DNA of 64,000 nucleotides. It comes from Bog-532 sp963833835 (GTDB lineage Bacteria; Actinomycetota; Actinomycetes; Streptosporangiales; Streptosporangiaceae). How positions within the stretch are numbered: position 1 is the stretch's first letter; each line of letters opens with the position of its first letter. Both the position numbers and the translations under genes were made by a program. Below the pieces are notes generated by a model, which had not been told where the DNA came from, searched no databases, and was given only the letters and a program-made list of their open reading frames with translations. Where the stretch lies: the NCBI GenBank assembly GCA_963833835.1, contig CAWHZI010000014.1, positions 310,001 through 374,000 of the forward strand, written 5' to 3'. Of the stretch, positions 40,494 through 48,828 are shown one piece after another.

Positions 40494-42217
40494 CGATGCA
40501 TCCCCTCAATTGGCCTAGGAGACCCGTGTGGCTTTTGCGGCTGGTGCGGGCTGGAGGTGTTGCTGATGTGGATCGGGCTGGCCGGGCTGGCGGGCTGGCG
40601 GGTCTGGCGGGTCTGGCGGGGTGGACGGGCTTGAGGGGCCGGGCGGGCTTGAGGGGCCGGGCGGGCTGGGGCGTGGGTGGCCAGCCAGCGGAGGGCGGGC
40701 AGGCGGCCGCGGGTGGGGACCGTGTAGAGCTCGTGGCCGGCCAGACCCCAGCGGGCCAGCAGGCAGTTGGCCGCGTGCCATCCGGTGCTGGCCGCGCGCT
40801 CCATCAGCGCCACCGGCAGGTCGATGCGGATGCCGTCGCCCGCCAGGACCAGGCCGGGGAACGGGGTGCGGACCCGGGGACGCCGGCTGAAGTCACCGAC
40901 GCCGAACATCGGGCAGTCGGCGCGCCACTGTACGGACTCGGCCAGCACGCGGGCCGTGGCCGTTTCTGGGTACAGGTCGTGCAGCCGGGCCACGGTGCGC
41001 CGGAGCAGCGCGGGGTCGGGCGGGGTGGCCGGGTCGCCGGGGGCGGCGTAGGCGTGCAGTTCCACCACCGAGCCGCCGTGCGCCGCGGCCCAGGACCGGG
41101 CCTGGGAATCGTAGCGGTCCAGCACGCTGATGTTGTCCAGCGGGTCCAGGCCGCCGGTGGCCAGGAACGCCGTCCGGTCCGGGGCGACCGGCCGGTCCAG
41201 CCAGAGCCGCTGGACCAGGAACGGCGGGGCGGTGCGCAGGCCGCTGACCTGGTCGCGCCAGCCCTGGTCGTCCAGATCGGGCGAGCGGGCCACGATGGCG
41301 CGCAGCCCGCCGACGTCGGTGGCCAGCACCACCGCGTCGGCGTCGAGCGGGCCGCCGGGGGTGTGCACCTGGTAGCGCCGGGCCCCGCCGGGCTCGATCC
41401 CGGTGACCTCGGTGCCGGTACGCACCTCGACGTCGCGGGCGGCCAGATACCGCTGCAGCGGGTCCCAGAGCGCCACGTCGAACCCAGCGTCCGGCACGTC
41501 GAACACCAGGCCCTCGCTGGAGCCCAGGAAGTAGATGTGGAACATAGCCGCCAGCTCGGCGGCCGACATCTCGTCCGGGGCGGCGAAGAAGCTGCGGGAG
41601 AACACCTCGAAGGCCAGGTGGCGCGCCGCGGGCGGGAAGTTGATCTCGCGCAGGAACGTCTCCGCGTCCACCTGGTCGAGCTGGTCGTAGACGCCGGGCA
41701 CGGACACCGCGGCCAGCGGGGCGGCGGCGGCCGCGTTCAGCGCCATCAGATCCCGGGGCCGGAAGGTCGGGCTGCGCAGCGCGAAGGCCAGGGCGTTCCA
41801 CGGCGGGGTACGGGGCAGGCCGCGGAAGGTGTCCCGCCGGCCGGCCGCGTCGACCAGCGGGTAGTCGGCCAGGGGGACGAGACGGGCCAGCCCCGGGTCG
41901 GCCCGGCGGAGCAGGGCGCGCAGGTTGTAGTACTGCCGGAAGAAGGCGTGGAAGCCCCGGCTCATGGCCAGGCCGCCTTGGTCGCCGGCGGGCGACGGCT
42001 CGGCCCAGCCGCCGACCCGGCCACCCAGGTAGGGTTCGCGCTCCACGATTGTGACCCGGACGCCGCGTTCGGCCAGCCCGGTGGCGGCGGCCAGCCCGGC
42101 GATGCCGCCACCGGCCACCACGACGTGCGGGCGCTCCGGCAGGACGCCGGCGTCGAGAGCGCCCGCCGGCGCGACGTGCCGGACCGCGCGCCGGTCCCGG
42201 CCGCCCGATCCGGTCAT
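40490..42217 (-). CDS. crtU: CrtU-like carotenoid desaturase/methyltransferase (aromatic ring former)
   Basis: Starting at the ATG at 42217 (ATGA overlap with the upstream methyltransferase), the 575-residue protein has an FAD-binding VVVAGGGIAGLAAATGLAERG near residues 32-52. The CrtU-like signature RGFHAFFRQYYNLRALLRR lies near residues 88-106, and a C-terminal FAD motif GLVLAGDGIRIDLPVALMERA near residues 470-490. CrtU converts beta-carotene ends to aromatic chi rings, giving isorenieratene. The last 60 residues are a proline/arginine/glutamine tail encoded by GGCGGGTCT and CGGGCTTGAGGGGCCGGG tandem repeats (40570-40661), probably an expansion. Confidence 0.87.
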   Translation of the reverse strand: MTGSGGRDRRAVRHVAPAGALDAGVLPERPHVVVAGGGIAGLAAATGLAERGVRVTIVEREPYLGGRVGGWAEPSPAGDQGGLAMSRGFHAFFRQYYNLRALLRRADPGLARLVPLADYPLVDAAGRRDTFRGLPRTPPWNALAFALRSPTFRPRDLMALNAAAAAPLAAVSVPGVYDQLDQVDAETFLREINFPPAARHLAFEVFSRSFFAAPDEMSAAELAAMFHIYFLGSSEGLVFDVPDAGFDVALWDPLQRYLAARDVEVRTGTEVTGIEPGGARRYQVHTPGGPLDADAVVLATDVGGLRAIVARSPDLDDQGWRDQVSGLRTAPPFLVQRLWLDRPVAPDRTAFLATGGLDPLDNISVLDRYDSQARSWAAAHGGSVVELHAYAAPGDPATPPDPALLRRTVARLHDLYPETATARVLAESVQWRADCPMFGVGDFSRRPRVRTPFPGLVLAGDGIRIDLPVALMERAASTGWHAANCLLARWGLAGHELYTVPTRGRLPALRWLATHAPARPAPQARPAPQARPPRQTRQTRQPASPASPIHISNTSSPHQPQKPHGSPRPIEGMHR

Positions 42218-42957
42218 GCCTGCTCCGGGGGGGTGGGGCGGGTGGCCAGGAAGGTGTGGACGACGCCGCGCTGCCAGCCGGTCATGGTTTCGCTGTGGAC
42301 GCCGGTGAAACCAGCTTCCCGCAGGCGGCGGCGGAACCGGTCGGCGCCGTCGAAATTGTCTACGCTGCGCCACAGGTAGCGGTAAAGGGAGGCGTCGCCG
42401 GTGGCGGCCCGGCCCGCGGGGATGATCACGCTCCAGGCCACCAGGTGCCACATGGCCCGGGCCCGGCGCGAGTCCCGGACCGAGTACTCGTGCACGGCCA
42501 GCGTGCCGCCGGGCCGGAGCAGGTCGTGCAGCGCGCGGAGCTGGCCGTCAGGGTCGGGCAGGTTCCGGATCAGGTAGGCGGCCAGGATGCCGTCGAACGG
42601 CCCGCGCACGCCGGCGTCGGCCAGGTCTTCGGCCCGGGAGTGCACGAAGCGGACGGAAGCCGGCCAGGGCTTGGCCCGGGCCTGGGCCAGCATCTCGGCC
42701 GAGGCGTCGAAGGCCACGATCTCCGCGTGCGGCGCCGCGGCCAGCAGCGCCGCGGTGGAGGCGCCGGTGCCGCAGCCCGCGTCGAGCAGGCGCAGGCCGT
42801 GGCCGCCGTCGGGCAGCCGCATCCGCCGGGCCGACAGCCGCAGGTGGTCGTGGTAGCCGGGGTTGGCTCCCACCAGCCGGTCGTAGGCGGACGCGCCGGC
42901 GTCGAACGCCGCCGGCACCGCCTCGCGGCTGAGTGGTCCAGCGTCGATGGTGCTCAC
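42214..42957 (-). CDS. carotenoid-cluster SAM-dependent methyltransferase
   Basis: The GTG at 42957 overlaps the CrtYd stop (GTGA). The 247-residue protein is a UbiE/class I methyltransferase: AFDAGASAYDRLVGANPGY near residues 17-35, LRLLDAGCGTGASTAALL near residues 56-73, IVAFDASAEML, GILAAYLIRNLPD, and LRPGGTLAVHEYS. Similar methyltransferases (CrtT/CrtV) accompany crtU in Streptomyces carotenoid clusters. The accepting group is unknown. Confidence 0.85.
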   Translation of the reverse strand: MSTIDAGPLSREAVPAAFDAGASAYDRLVGANPGYHDHLRLSARRMRLPDGGHGLRLLDAGCGTGASTAALLAAAPHAEIVAFDASAEMLAQARAKPWPASVRFVHSRAEDLADAGVRGPFDGILAAYLIRNLPDPDGQLRALHDLLRPGGTLAVHEYSVRDSRRARAMWHLVAWSVIIPAGRAATGDASLYRYLWRSVDNFDGADRFRRRLREAGFTGVHSETMTGWQRGVVHTFLATRPTPPEQA

Positions 42958-43268
42958 CGTGCCTGTCCTTTCTGTCGCTCCCACAGCAGCAGGGCCGCGG
43001 TGACCAGTGCGAATCCGTAGAGGAAGTCTTCGACCGGGATGTCCCAGGGGAACCGCAGGCCGGTCATGGCGGCCCGGTGGTACAGCACGATCGGCGCGGA
43101 CAGCTTGGTCAGCCAGCCGTCCACCGGGATCTGGAAGGCCAGCACGATCGCGATGGCCACCCAGTAGGCCGGGCGCCGGAACAGGCCGGTGCGCAGCACG
43201 ACCAGTTCGGCCCCGCAGACCACGGCGACCGACGCCGCGGCCGGGACGGTGTACCCGAGCCCGGTCAT
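42954..43268 (-). CDS. crtYd: lycopene beta-cyclase subunit CrtYd
   Basis: The 104-residue membrane protein has three predicted helices and the lycopene cyclase domain signature DIPVEDFLYGFAL near residues 76-88. It is the second half of the heterodimeric actinobacterial cyclase (CrtYc + CrtYd) that forms beta-rings on lycopene. Its start overlaps crtYc by ATGA and its end overlaps the methyltransferase by GTGA. Confidence 0.88.
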   Translation of the reverse strand: MTGLGYTVPAAASVAVVCGAELVVLRTGLFRRPAYWVAIAIVLAFQIPVDGWLTKLSAPIVLYHRAAMTGLRFPWDIPVEDFLYGFALVTAALLLWERQKGQAR

Positions 43269-43591
43269 GGCCGGGCCCTGGTCCAGCGCCGGGACACGGC
43301 CTGCACACCGGCGTAGGTGAGGATGCCGCAGACCGGGATGACCAGGAAGAACACCAGCTCTTCGACCGGGATGCGGAACGGCAGGTTCACGCCGGTGACG
43401 TAGCGCGGGTTGTAGCTCCAGACGTGCCCGGCGATGGCCAGCGCGTCCCAGATCAGGAAGATCAGGGCCACCGGCAGCACCGCGCGGGCCAGCCGGGCCG
43501 GCTGCCGGTAGACGCGCGCGCCGAGGGCTTCCAGCGGCAGGGTGGCCACGAGGCAGGCCGCCATCAGGATCAGGTACTGGTAGTGGTCCAT
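43265..43591 (-). CDS. crtYc: lycopene beta-cyclase subunit CrtYc
   Basis: This 108-residue protein has three helices. It begins HYQYLILMAACLVATLPLE and carries the cyclase motif RIPVEELVFFLVIPVCGILTY near residues 72-92. It pairs with CrtYd to cyclise lycopene to beta-carotene. It follows crtB by four bases in the leftward operon. Confidence 0.88.
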   Translation of the reverse strand: MDHYQYLILMAACLVATLPLEALGARVYRQPARLARAVLPVALIFLIWDALAIAGHVWSYNPRYVTGVNLPFRIPVEELVFFLVIPVCGILTYAGVQAVSRRWTRARP

Positions 43592-43595
43592 GGAT

Positions 43596-44603
43596 TCAGC
43601 TGGTGCCCTCAGCCTTGGTCGCGTCCACGGCGCCGGGAACGTTGATGGTACGCATGACGTCCATGGTGGCGCGGTGGCCGCGGCGAGCCCACAGCGCCCG
43701 GGCCAGTGCGGGCGCCGCGACCTGAAGCCGCCGGGCCTGGCCGACGCGGGCCCGCTGGGCGAACACCGCGAAGTCGAGCTCCTCGATGCGGTCCAGTATC
43801 CCGCCGTACAGGTTCAGCGCGGTGGTCACGCAGGGCCGGGACACCGGCTGCAGCCGCTCGATCCCGGCGCGGGCGTATTGGTAGATGGCCCGGGTGGTGG
43901 CGTGCTGGCTGGCCAGGGCGGCGCGGACCCGAGGGTCGGTCTGCTGGTGCTCACGGCACCAGCGCAGCAGGGGCGTGTCGACGCCGAACGCGGCCAGTTC
44001 GTCGGCGGGCAGGTACACCCGGCCCCGGTCCAGGTCCTCGGCCACGTCGCGGAGGAAGTTCGTGAGCTGGAACGCCTTGCCCAGCGCGGCGGCGTACGGC
44101 GCGGCCTCGTGCCGCGGGCCGACGGTGCCCAGCACCGGCAGCACCTGCAGGCCGATGACCTCGGCCGACCCGTGCACGTAGCGGTCCAGGGCGGCGCGAT
44201 CGGGGTAGCTGGTCACCTCCAGGTCCATCCGCATCGAGTCCATGAAGTCGGCGAACAGGTCCGGGGCCAGCTGGTACCGGCAGGCCGTGTCGACCACCGC
44301 GGCCAGGATGGGGTCGTCGCTGCTCCCCCGGTGCAGGCCGTCGAACAGGTCGCGGCGCAGGGTGTCCAGGTGCTGGGCGACCTGGGCCGGGCTGGTCCCC
44401 GGCGGCACGTCGTCCACGATGTCGTCGGCCCACCGGGCGAACCCGTACAGCGCGTGCACGGCTGGCCGCTGGGCCCGGGTGAGCAGCTTGGTGGCCAGGT
44501 AGTAGGTCCGGCCGTGCCGGGCGTTCAGCTCCCGGCAGCGCTGGTAGGCCGCCCGCAGCCGCGGGTCGGCCAGGCCGGCCGCGTCCAGTTCGGCGCCGAT
44601 CAT
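43596..44603 (-). CDS. crtB: phytoene synthase
   Basis: The 335-residue protein has both aspartate-rich motifs of squalene/phytoene synthases, DDIVDDV near residues 60-66 and DVAEDLDRGRVYLP near residues 187-200. It also has RTYYLATKLL at the substrate entrance and QLTNFLRDV. It condenses two geranylgeranyl diphosphates to phytoene at the membrane surface. The ATG overlaps the crtI stop (ATGA). Confidence 0.94.
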   Translation of the reverse strand: MIGAELDAAGLADPRLRAAYQRCRELNARHGRTYYLATKLLTRAQRPAVHALYGFARWADDIVDDVPPGTSPAQVAQHLDTLRRDLFDGLHRGSSDDPILAAVVDTACRYQLAPDLFADFMDSMRMDLEVTSYPDRAALDRYVHGSAEVIGLQVLPVLGTVGPRHEAAPYAAALGKAFQLTNFLRDVAEDLDRGRVYLPADELAAFGVDTPLLRWCREHQQTDPRVRAALASQHATTRAIYQYARAGIERLQPVSRPCVTTALNLYGGILDRIEELDFAVFAQRARVGQARRLQVAAPALARALWARRGHRATMDVMRTINVPGAVDATKAEGTS

Positions 44604-46120
44604 GACGACCTCCGGGATCGTGACTGAGGCGGGGCGCCGGGCTCGCGGGGCCCGGTGATCCGGTCGGCGGCGAGACGGCCAGAGACGAGCGCGGTCGGCA
44701 CTCCGACGCCGGGGACGGTGCCGCAGCCGGCCAGGGCCACATTGGCCACACCGCGCGGCAGGTTGCCCGGCCGGAACGGGCCGCTCTGGCCGAACGAGTG
44801 CGAGAACGAGAACGGCGTCCCGGCCACCATGCCCTGCCGGGCCCAGTCAGCCGGGGTCACCACATCGCGCACGCTGACCTCGGTCTCCAGCCCGGGCAGC
44901 AGCCGGTCCGCGACGGTGGCGGCCAGCTCGTCCGCGTAGCCGGACCCGGTCCGGTCCCAGTCAATCGACCCGCGGTCCAGGTTCGGGGCCGGGGCCAGGA
45001 TGTACAGCAGGTCGGTGCCGTCCGGCGCGAGTCCCGGGTCGGTCGCCGTGGGCCGGGTGACCAGCAGCGACGGGTCGTGCATCAGCTTCCCGTCGTCGAT
45101 GATCTCGGTGAACGTCTGCTGCCAGGCCTGGCCGAACGAGATCGTGTGATGAGCGATCTCGGGCCAGCTCCGGCGGGTCCCCATGTGCAGGACCACCGCG
45201 GACGGCGCGGGGCGCAGCCGCACCGGCCGCCACGGACGCCGGCCCAGCAGCTGGTAAGCGGTGGTCAGCTCGGTGGCCAGCACCACGGCGTCGCACGGGA
45301 CCCGCAGCCCGCTGACGGTGCGGACGGCCGTGACCCGGTCCCCGGATCGTTCCAGCGCGGTGACGGTCTCGTCGTAGTGCAGCTTCACCCCGGCGCTGGC
45401 GGCCGCGGCGGCCAGCGCGTCCGGCACCGCGCGCATGCCGCCGCGGGGGAAGTACACCCCGGCCACGGTGTCCATGTAGGCGATGACCGCGTAGACGGCC
45501 AGAGCGTGGCTGGGCGACTCCCCCGCGTACAGGGACTGGAACGAGAACACCCGCCGCAGCCGCTCGTCCTGGATGAACCGGCCGATGGCTGGCTCCAGAC
45601 GGCGGAACGCCCCCATCGCGGTCAGCCGGGCCAGGCTCGGCGTGACCAGGGACAGCGGCGAGTCGAAGTTGGCCGCGATGAACTGGCTGAACTCGCGCTG
45701 GTAGAGCTCGGTCAGCCAGGCACGCAGCCGCTGGTAGCCGGCCGCCTCGGCGGGCCCGGCGAACGCCTCGACCGCATCGGTCATGGCCTGGGCGTCGGTG
45801 TGCACGTCCAGCGTGCTGCCGTCGGCGAAGGCGGCCCGGTAAGCCGGGTCCAGGCGAACCAGGTCGAGCCGATCGGTCAGCTCCTCCCCCACCGCAGCCA
45901 GTGGCTCGGCCAGCAGGTCCGGCATGGTCAGCACGGTGGGGCCGGTGTCGAATCGATAGCCGCCGGCGTCCAGCCGCCCGGCCCGGCCCCCTGGGTGGGC
46001 GCCGCGTTCGATGAGCGTGACCTCGCGGCCCCGGCCCGCCAGGTGCAAGGCGGCGGCCAGGCCGGCCAGCCCCGCGCCGACCACCACCACGCGGTCCGAT
46101 CGGCCCGTGATCGTCCGCAT
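44600..46120 (-). CDS. crtI: phytoene desaturase
   Basis: The 506-residue protein has the N-terminal FAD motif VVVVGAGLAGLAAALHLAGRG and the following IERGAHPGGRAGRLDAGGYRFDTGP, diagnostic of CrtI. At the C-terminus it has VALAGCGTVPGVGVPTALVSGRLAAD. It dehydrogenates phytoene stepwise to lycopene. It starts three bases after crtE and overlaps crtB. Confidence 0.94.
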   Translation of the reverse strand: MRTITGRSDRVVVVGAGLAGLAAALHLAGRGREVTLIERGAHPGGRAGRLDAGGYRFDTGPTVLTMPDLLAEPLAAVGEELTDRLDLVRLDPAYRAAFADGSTLDVHTDAQAMTDAVEAFAGPAEAAGYQRLRAWLTELYQREFSQFIAANFDSPLSLVTPSLARLTAMGAFRRLEPAIGRFIQDERLRRVFSFQSLYAGESPSHALAVYAVIAYMDTVAGVYFPRGGMRAVPDALAAAAASAGVKLHYDETVTALERSGDRVTAVRTVSGLRVPCDAVVLATELTTAYQLLGRRPWRPVRLRPAPSAVVLHMGTRRSWPEIAHHTISFGQAWQQTFTEIIDDGKLMHDPSLLVTRPTATDPGLAPDGTDLLYILAPAPNLDRGSIDWDRTGSGYADELAATVADRLLPGLETEVSVRDVVTPADWARQGMVAGTPFSFSHSFGQSGPFRPGNLPRGVANVALAGCGTVPGVGVPTALVSGRLAADRITGPREPGAPPQSRSRRSS

Positions 46121-46123
46121 CGG

Positions 46124-47293
46124 TTACCGGGCCCGATCGGTGTAGCGGACAGCCAGTTCGGTCAGGGCATTACGGACGAAGGGACTGAGGCCGCCGGCCG
46201 CCAGCCGGCCGCAGGCGGCGGTCACCCGTTCACCGATCAGCTGCTCCATCCGGGCCGTGGCCCCGGTTTCGATGATCAGCTCGCGCCACCGGTCCAGGTC
46301 GGCGTCGTCCAGGTCGTCCCGCCGGGCCAGCCGGGACAGCTCGGCGTCCTGGACCGGGCTGGCCATGTCGGCGGCCAGCACCACCACGCTGGTGGCCTTG
46401 TGCTCGCGCAGGTCGCCGCCGCTCGGCTTGCCGGTCACGTCGGGCCGCCCGTACACGTCCAGCACGTCGTCGCGCAGCTGGAACGCCTCACCCACCAGCC
46501 CGCCGTAGTCGCCCAGGACGGCCAGCGTGCGCTCGTCCGCGCCGGCCAGCGCGGCGCCCAGTTCCAGCGGGCGGCGCACGGTGTAGTTGCCGGACTTGCG
46601 CCGGATCACGTCCAGCACCTCGTCGAACGTGGGCTCACCGCGCGCGTCGTTGACCAGGTCCGCGAACTGCCCGACGGCCAGCTCGCCGCGCAGCGTGTCG
46701 TACCGGGGCCAGCCGCGGGCCAGCGCCGCTGAGGGCAGCCCGCTGTCGCGAAACAGCTGTTCGGCCCAGACCAGGCACAGGTCCGCGAGCAGGATGGCGG
46801 CCGACTCGCCGAAGCGTCCGGCCGGGCCACTCAGACCCTGCATGCGGTGCCATTCGGCCAGCCGCAGGTGCAGGGTAGGCCGTCCGCGGCGCAGCGCCGA
46901 CTGGTCCATCACGTCGTCCTGGAGCAAGGCGAACGCGTGCAGGAGCTCGGTGCTGGCCGCAGCGCGCAGGGGGGCGCCGAGTTCTTCACCCAGGTCCGGC
47001 CGATCGCCGGACCCGCTCAGCCAGCCCAGGTAGGTGAACGTGGAGCGGACGTACTTACCGCTGGGCACGAACTCGGTCAGCAGGCCGGTGAGAAAACCGG
47101 CGCCGGGCACGCCGTGCACGTACTCGGCGCACCGGTCCCGGACGAAGCCGGTGAGCACGGCCGAAACCTGCCCGTGCAGCTGGCTCAGCCACCGGTTCAG
47201 GTCGTCAGCGGCGTCAAAACCGTCCGGCGGGGCCATGGTAGGGGACGTGCGGCTATCGGCGGGATGGCCATCCAGAAGCTGACTGAGCTGCAT
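46124..47293 (-). CDS. crtE: geranylgeranyl diphosphate (polyprenyl) synthase
   Basis: The 389-residue protein carries the first aspartate-rich motif LLQDDVMDQSALRRGRPTLH near residues 123-142 and the second FQLRDDVLDVYGRPD near residues 267-281. The lysine and arginine substrate sites lie at SGKYVRSTFTYLG. It makes the C20 precursor for phytoene and is the first gene of the carotenoid operon. The ATG is preceded by GGAGG. Direct repeats 48-80 bp upstream are the likely regulator site. Confidence 0.92.
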   Translation of the reverse strand: MQLSQLLDGHPADSRTSPTMAPPDGFDAADDLNRWLSQLHGQVSAVLTGFVRDRCAEYVHGVPGAGFLTGLLTEFVPSGKYVRSTFTYLGWLSGSGDRPDLGEELGAPLRAAASTELLHAFALLQDDVMDQSALRRGRPTLHLRLAEWHRMQGLSGPAGRFGESAAILLADLCLVWAEQLFRDSGLPSAALARGWPRYDTLRGELAVGQFADLVNDARGEPTFDEVLDVIRRKSGNYTVRRPLELGAALAGADERTLAVLGDYGGLVGEAFQLRDDVLDVYGRPDVTGKPSGGDLREHKATSVVVLAADMASPVQDAELSRLARRDDLDDADLDRWRELIIETGATARMEQLIGERVTAACGRLAAGGLSPFVRNALTELAVRYTDRAR

Positions 47294-47340
47294 GCTTGCG
47301 GCCTCCGATCGGCGGTCAACTACAACGACAGCTACCCTGC

Positions 47341-47372
47341 CGACGCAAAACGATGCACAAGCGATGCAACCG
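47341..47372. promoter_or_regulatory. three tandem ~11-bp repeats, candidate LitR operator
   Basis: CGACGCAAAA (47341), CGATGCACAAG (47351) and CGATGCAACCG (47362) repeat with 10- and 11-bp steps, one helical turn each, 48-80 bp upstream of crtE. CarH of Thermus binds three tandem 11-bp repeats with a TnnACA core; only the middle unit here matches that core fully. Confidence 0.45.
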
Positions 47373-47600
47373 ATAGTAGATGCCTCAGCCGCAGTGGCTT
47401 TAACTGGGGCGGGTCCAGGCCCAGAGTCGGCGCAAAGAGACAGATGTTCCCGCGTGGCGGATGGGATCGCGGTGACGACCGGCGCCGGACGGGTTTGTGC
47501 CGTGCGTGAGATATACGGTCCGCGCGAGGCGTAAGGATTGCCAGGCGCAGGGGCGGCACGGGTGAGATAGGCGCAAGAAGGGCCGGCGGGACACCCCGTA

Positions 47601-47635
47601 CCGTGGCGACGCCGCTGAGGACAGCGTCGCCACGG
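47601..47635. repeat. 12-bp inverted repeat
   Basis: CCGTGGCGACGC (47601-47612) and GCGTCGCCACGG (47624-47635) are perfect complements around an 11-base loop. No U-run follows. It may be a terminator-like or regulatory hairpin in the long intergenic gap. Confidence 0.6.
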
Positions 47636-47858
47636 GCCGACGGTGGCCGTCGCACGAACCGGGACGAACCGGCCACCCCCTCAGTGGCCGGTATTTATCT
47701 CAGCTCATGAACGTGATTTCTGAGTCTATGCCGCGCAGAAAACGTTGTCATCGGGGCTGGGCCGAAGGATGCCGATTTTCGGTCACAGCCATTAGGCTGC
47801 CCGGTGGGCAAGGCACGCAATTGCCTGGGGGGCCATGTGCGGGCGGGAGGAGTACCCC

Positions 47859-48311
47859 ATGCCGGGAGAGGTGCGACGGTCCCCGTCGTCCCTGTCGACC
47901 AAGCTTGACCGGCTGTTCCAGGCCGTGCGGCCGGGGGGCCGCGGCGAGTACAGCTACCAGGAGGTGGCGGACGCGATCCGCCGCGAGGGTGGCCCCACGA
48001 TCTCGGCCACCTACCTGTGGCAACTGCGCAAAGGGCTGCGCGACAACCCGACCAGGAACCACCTGGCCGCGCTGGCCCGGTTCTTCGGGGTGAGCCCGGC
48101 CTACTTCTTCGACGAGGACGCGGCCGAGGTAGTCGACGCGCAGCTCAGCTTGCTGGCGGCGATGCGCGACGCGTCAGTCCGCAGCGTGGCGCTGCGGGCC
48201 GCCGGGCTGTCGGTGGAAAGCCTGGCCGCGGTCAAGGTCGTGATCGATCACGCCCGGCGGCTGGAAGGGCTGGAGCCCGAGGCGGGGCCCTCGGATGAAG
48301 CGGATGAATAG
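47859..48311 (+). CDS. XRE-family helix-turn-helix regulator
   Basis: I start at the ATG at 47859, six bases after GGGAGGAG, giving 150 residues. The XRE-like domain reads SYQEVADAIRREGGPTISATYLWQLRKGLRDNPTRNHLAALARFFGVSPAYFF (in parts, about residues 34-86). It is of the type that selects helix 3 with YLWQLRKG. A helical C-terminal dimerisation region follows (LSLLAAMRDASVRSVALRAAGLS). Its end overlaps the ImmA/IrrE gene by 17 bases. It is likely the repressor that the protease acts on, by analogy with ImmR-ImmA. Confidence 0.87.
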   Translation: MPGEVRRSPSSLSTKLDRLFQAVRPGGRGEYSYQEVADAIRREGGPTISATYLWQLRKGLRDNPTRNHLAALARFFGVSPAYFFDEDAAEVVDAQLSLLAAMRDASVRSVALRAAGLSVESLAAVKVVIDHARRLEGLEPEAGPSDEADE

Positions 48312-48828
48312 GGTCCGGCGACGCTGCCGGGCCCGGCTCCGGCGGCTGGCGCTGCCGGAGCCGTTCGACCTGACCGAGCTGTGCCGGTCGGTGAGCATCG
48401 GCCGCGGCCGCCCGCTGCACGTTCGCGGCATCCCCGGCCCGGCCAGCCGGAGCCGGCCGTGCGGCATCTGGATCGCGACCGGGGACGACGACTGGATCTT
48501 CGTCGACCAGCAGACCAGCCCGCTGCACCGTCAGCACATCGTGCTGCACGAGCTGGCCCACATGCTGTGCGGGCACACGGCGGCCGAGCTGCCCGAGAAC
48601 GACCTGCTCCGGCGGCTGTTCCCGGACCTGTCCCCGGCCATGGTCAAGGCCGTGCTCAGCCGGAGCAGCTACCAGTCCGAATACGAACGGGAGGCCGAGC
48701 TGCTGGCCTCGCTGATCCTGGCCCGGGCCCAGCCGGCGGCGGTCCCCATCATGCCGGTGGCCGACGTGTCGGCGACCGAAAAGGAGATCCTGCGCCGGGC
48801 GGGGCTGGCCCTGGGCATTGGGCGATGA
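48295..48828 (+). CDS. ImmA/IrrE-family metallo-endopeptidase
   Basis: The 177-residue protein has the zinc protease motif HIVLHELAHMLCGH near residues 81-94 (HExxH plus a further His). A downstream YEREAELLASLIL helix near residues 130-142 supplies the third glutamate ligand. An N-terminal helical region and WIFVDQQTSPLHRQ precede the motif. ImmA/IrrE proteases cleave XRE repressors, as in ICEBs1 ImmR or Deinococcus DdrO. It overlaps the XRE gene by 17 bases and the membrane gene by ATGA. ATG 48304 is an alternative start. Confidence 0.88.
   Translation: MKRMNRVRRRCRARLRRLALPEPFDLTELCRSVSIGRGRPLHVRGIPGPASRSRPCGIWIATGDDDWIFVDQQTSPLHRQHIVLHELAHMLCGHTAAELPENDLLRRLFPDLSPAMVKAVLSRSSYQSEYEREAELLASLILARAQPAAVPIMPVADVSATEKEILRRAGLALGIGR

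Larger units (their letters stand above)
47294..47858. other. divergent region between crt operon and XRE gene
   Basis: This 565-bp gap holds no gene I can support. On the crtE side are three short direct repeats (47341-47372). In the middle lies a 12-bp hairpin (47601-47635). Close to the XRE gene are the small inverted repeats GGCAA/TTGCC at about 47808-47825. Promoters for both operons must lie here, but I see no consensus pair. Confidence 0.5.

Noticed and set aside
47707..48093. Alternative plus-strand gene overlapping the XRE regulator
   Set aside because: It is out of frame with the XRE domain, is arginine-rich and lacks a ribosome site.
47859..48828. Prophage or ICE immunity module
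   Set aside because: XRE plus ImmA often marks mobile elements, but there is no integrase, excisionase, att repeat or phage gene, and flanks are ordinary chromosomal operons.
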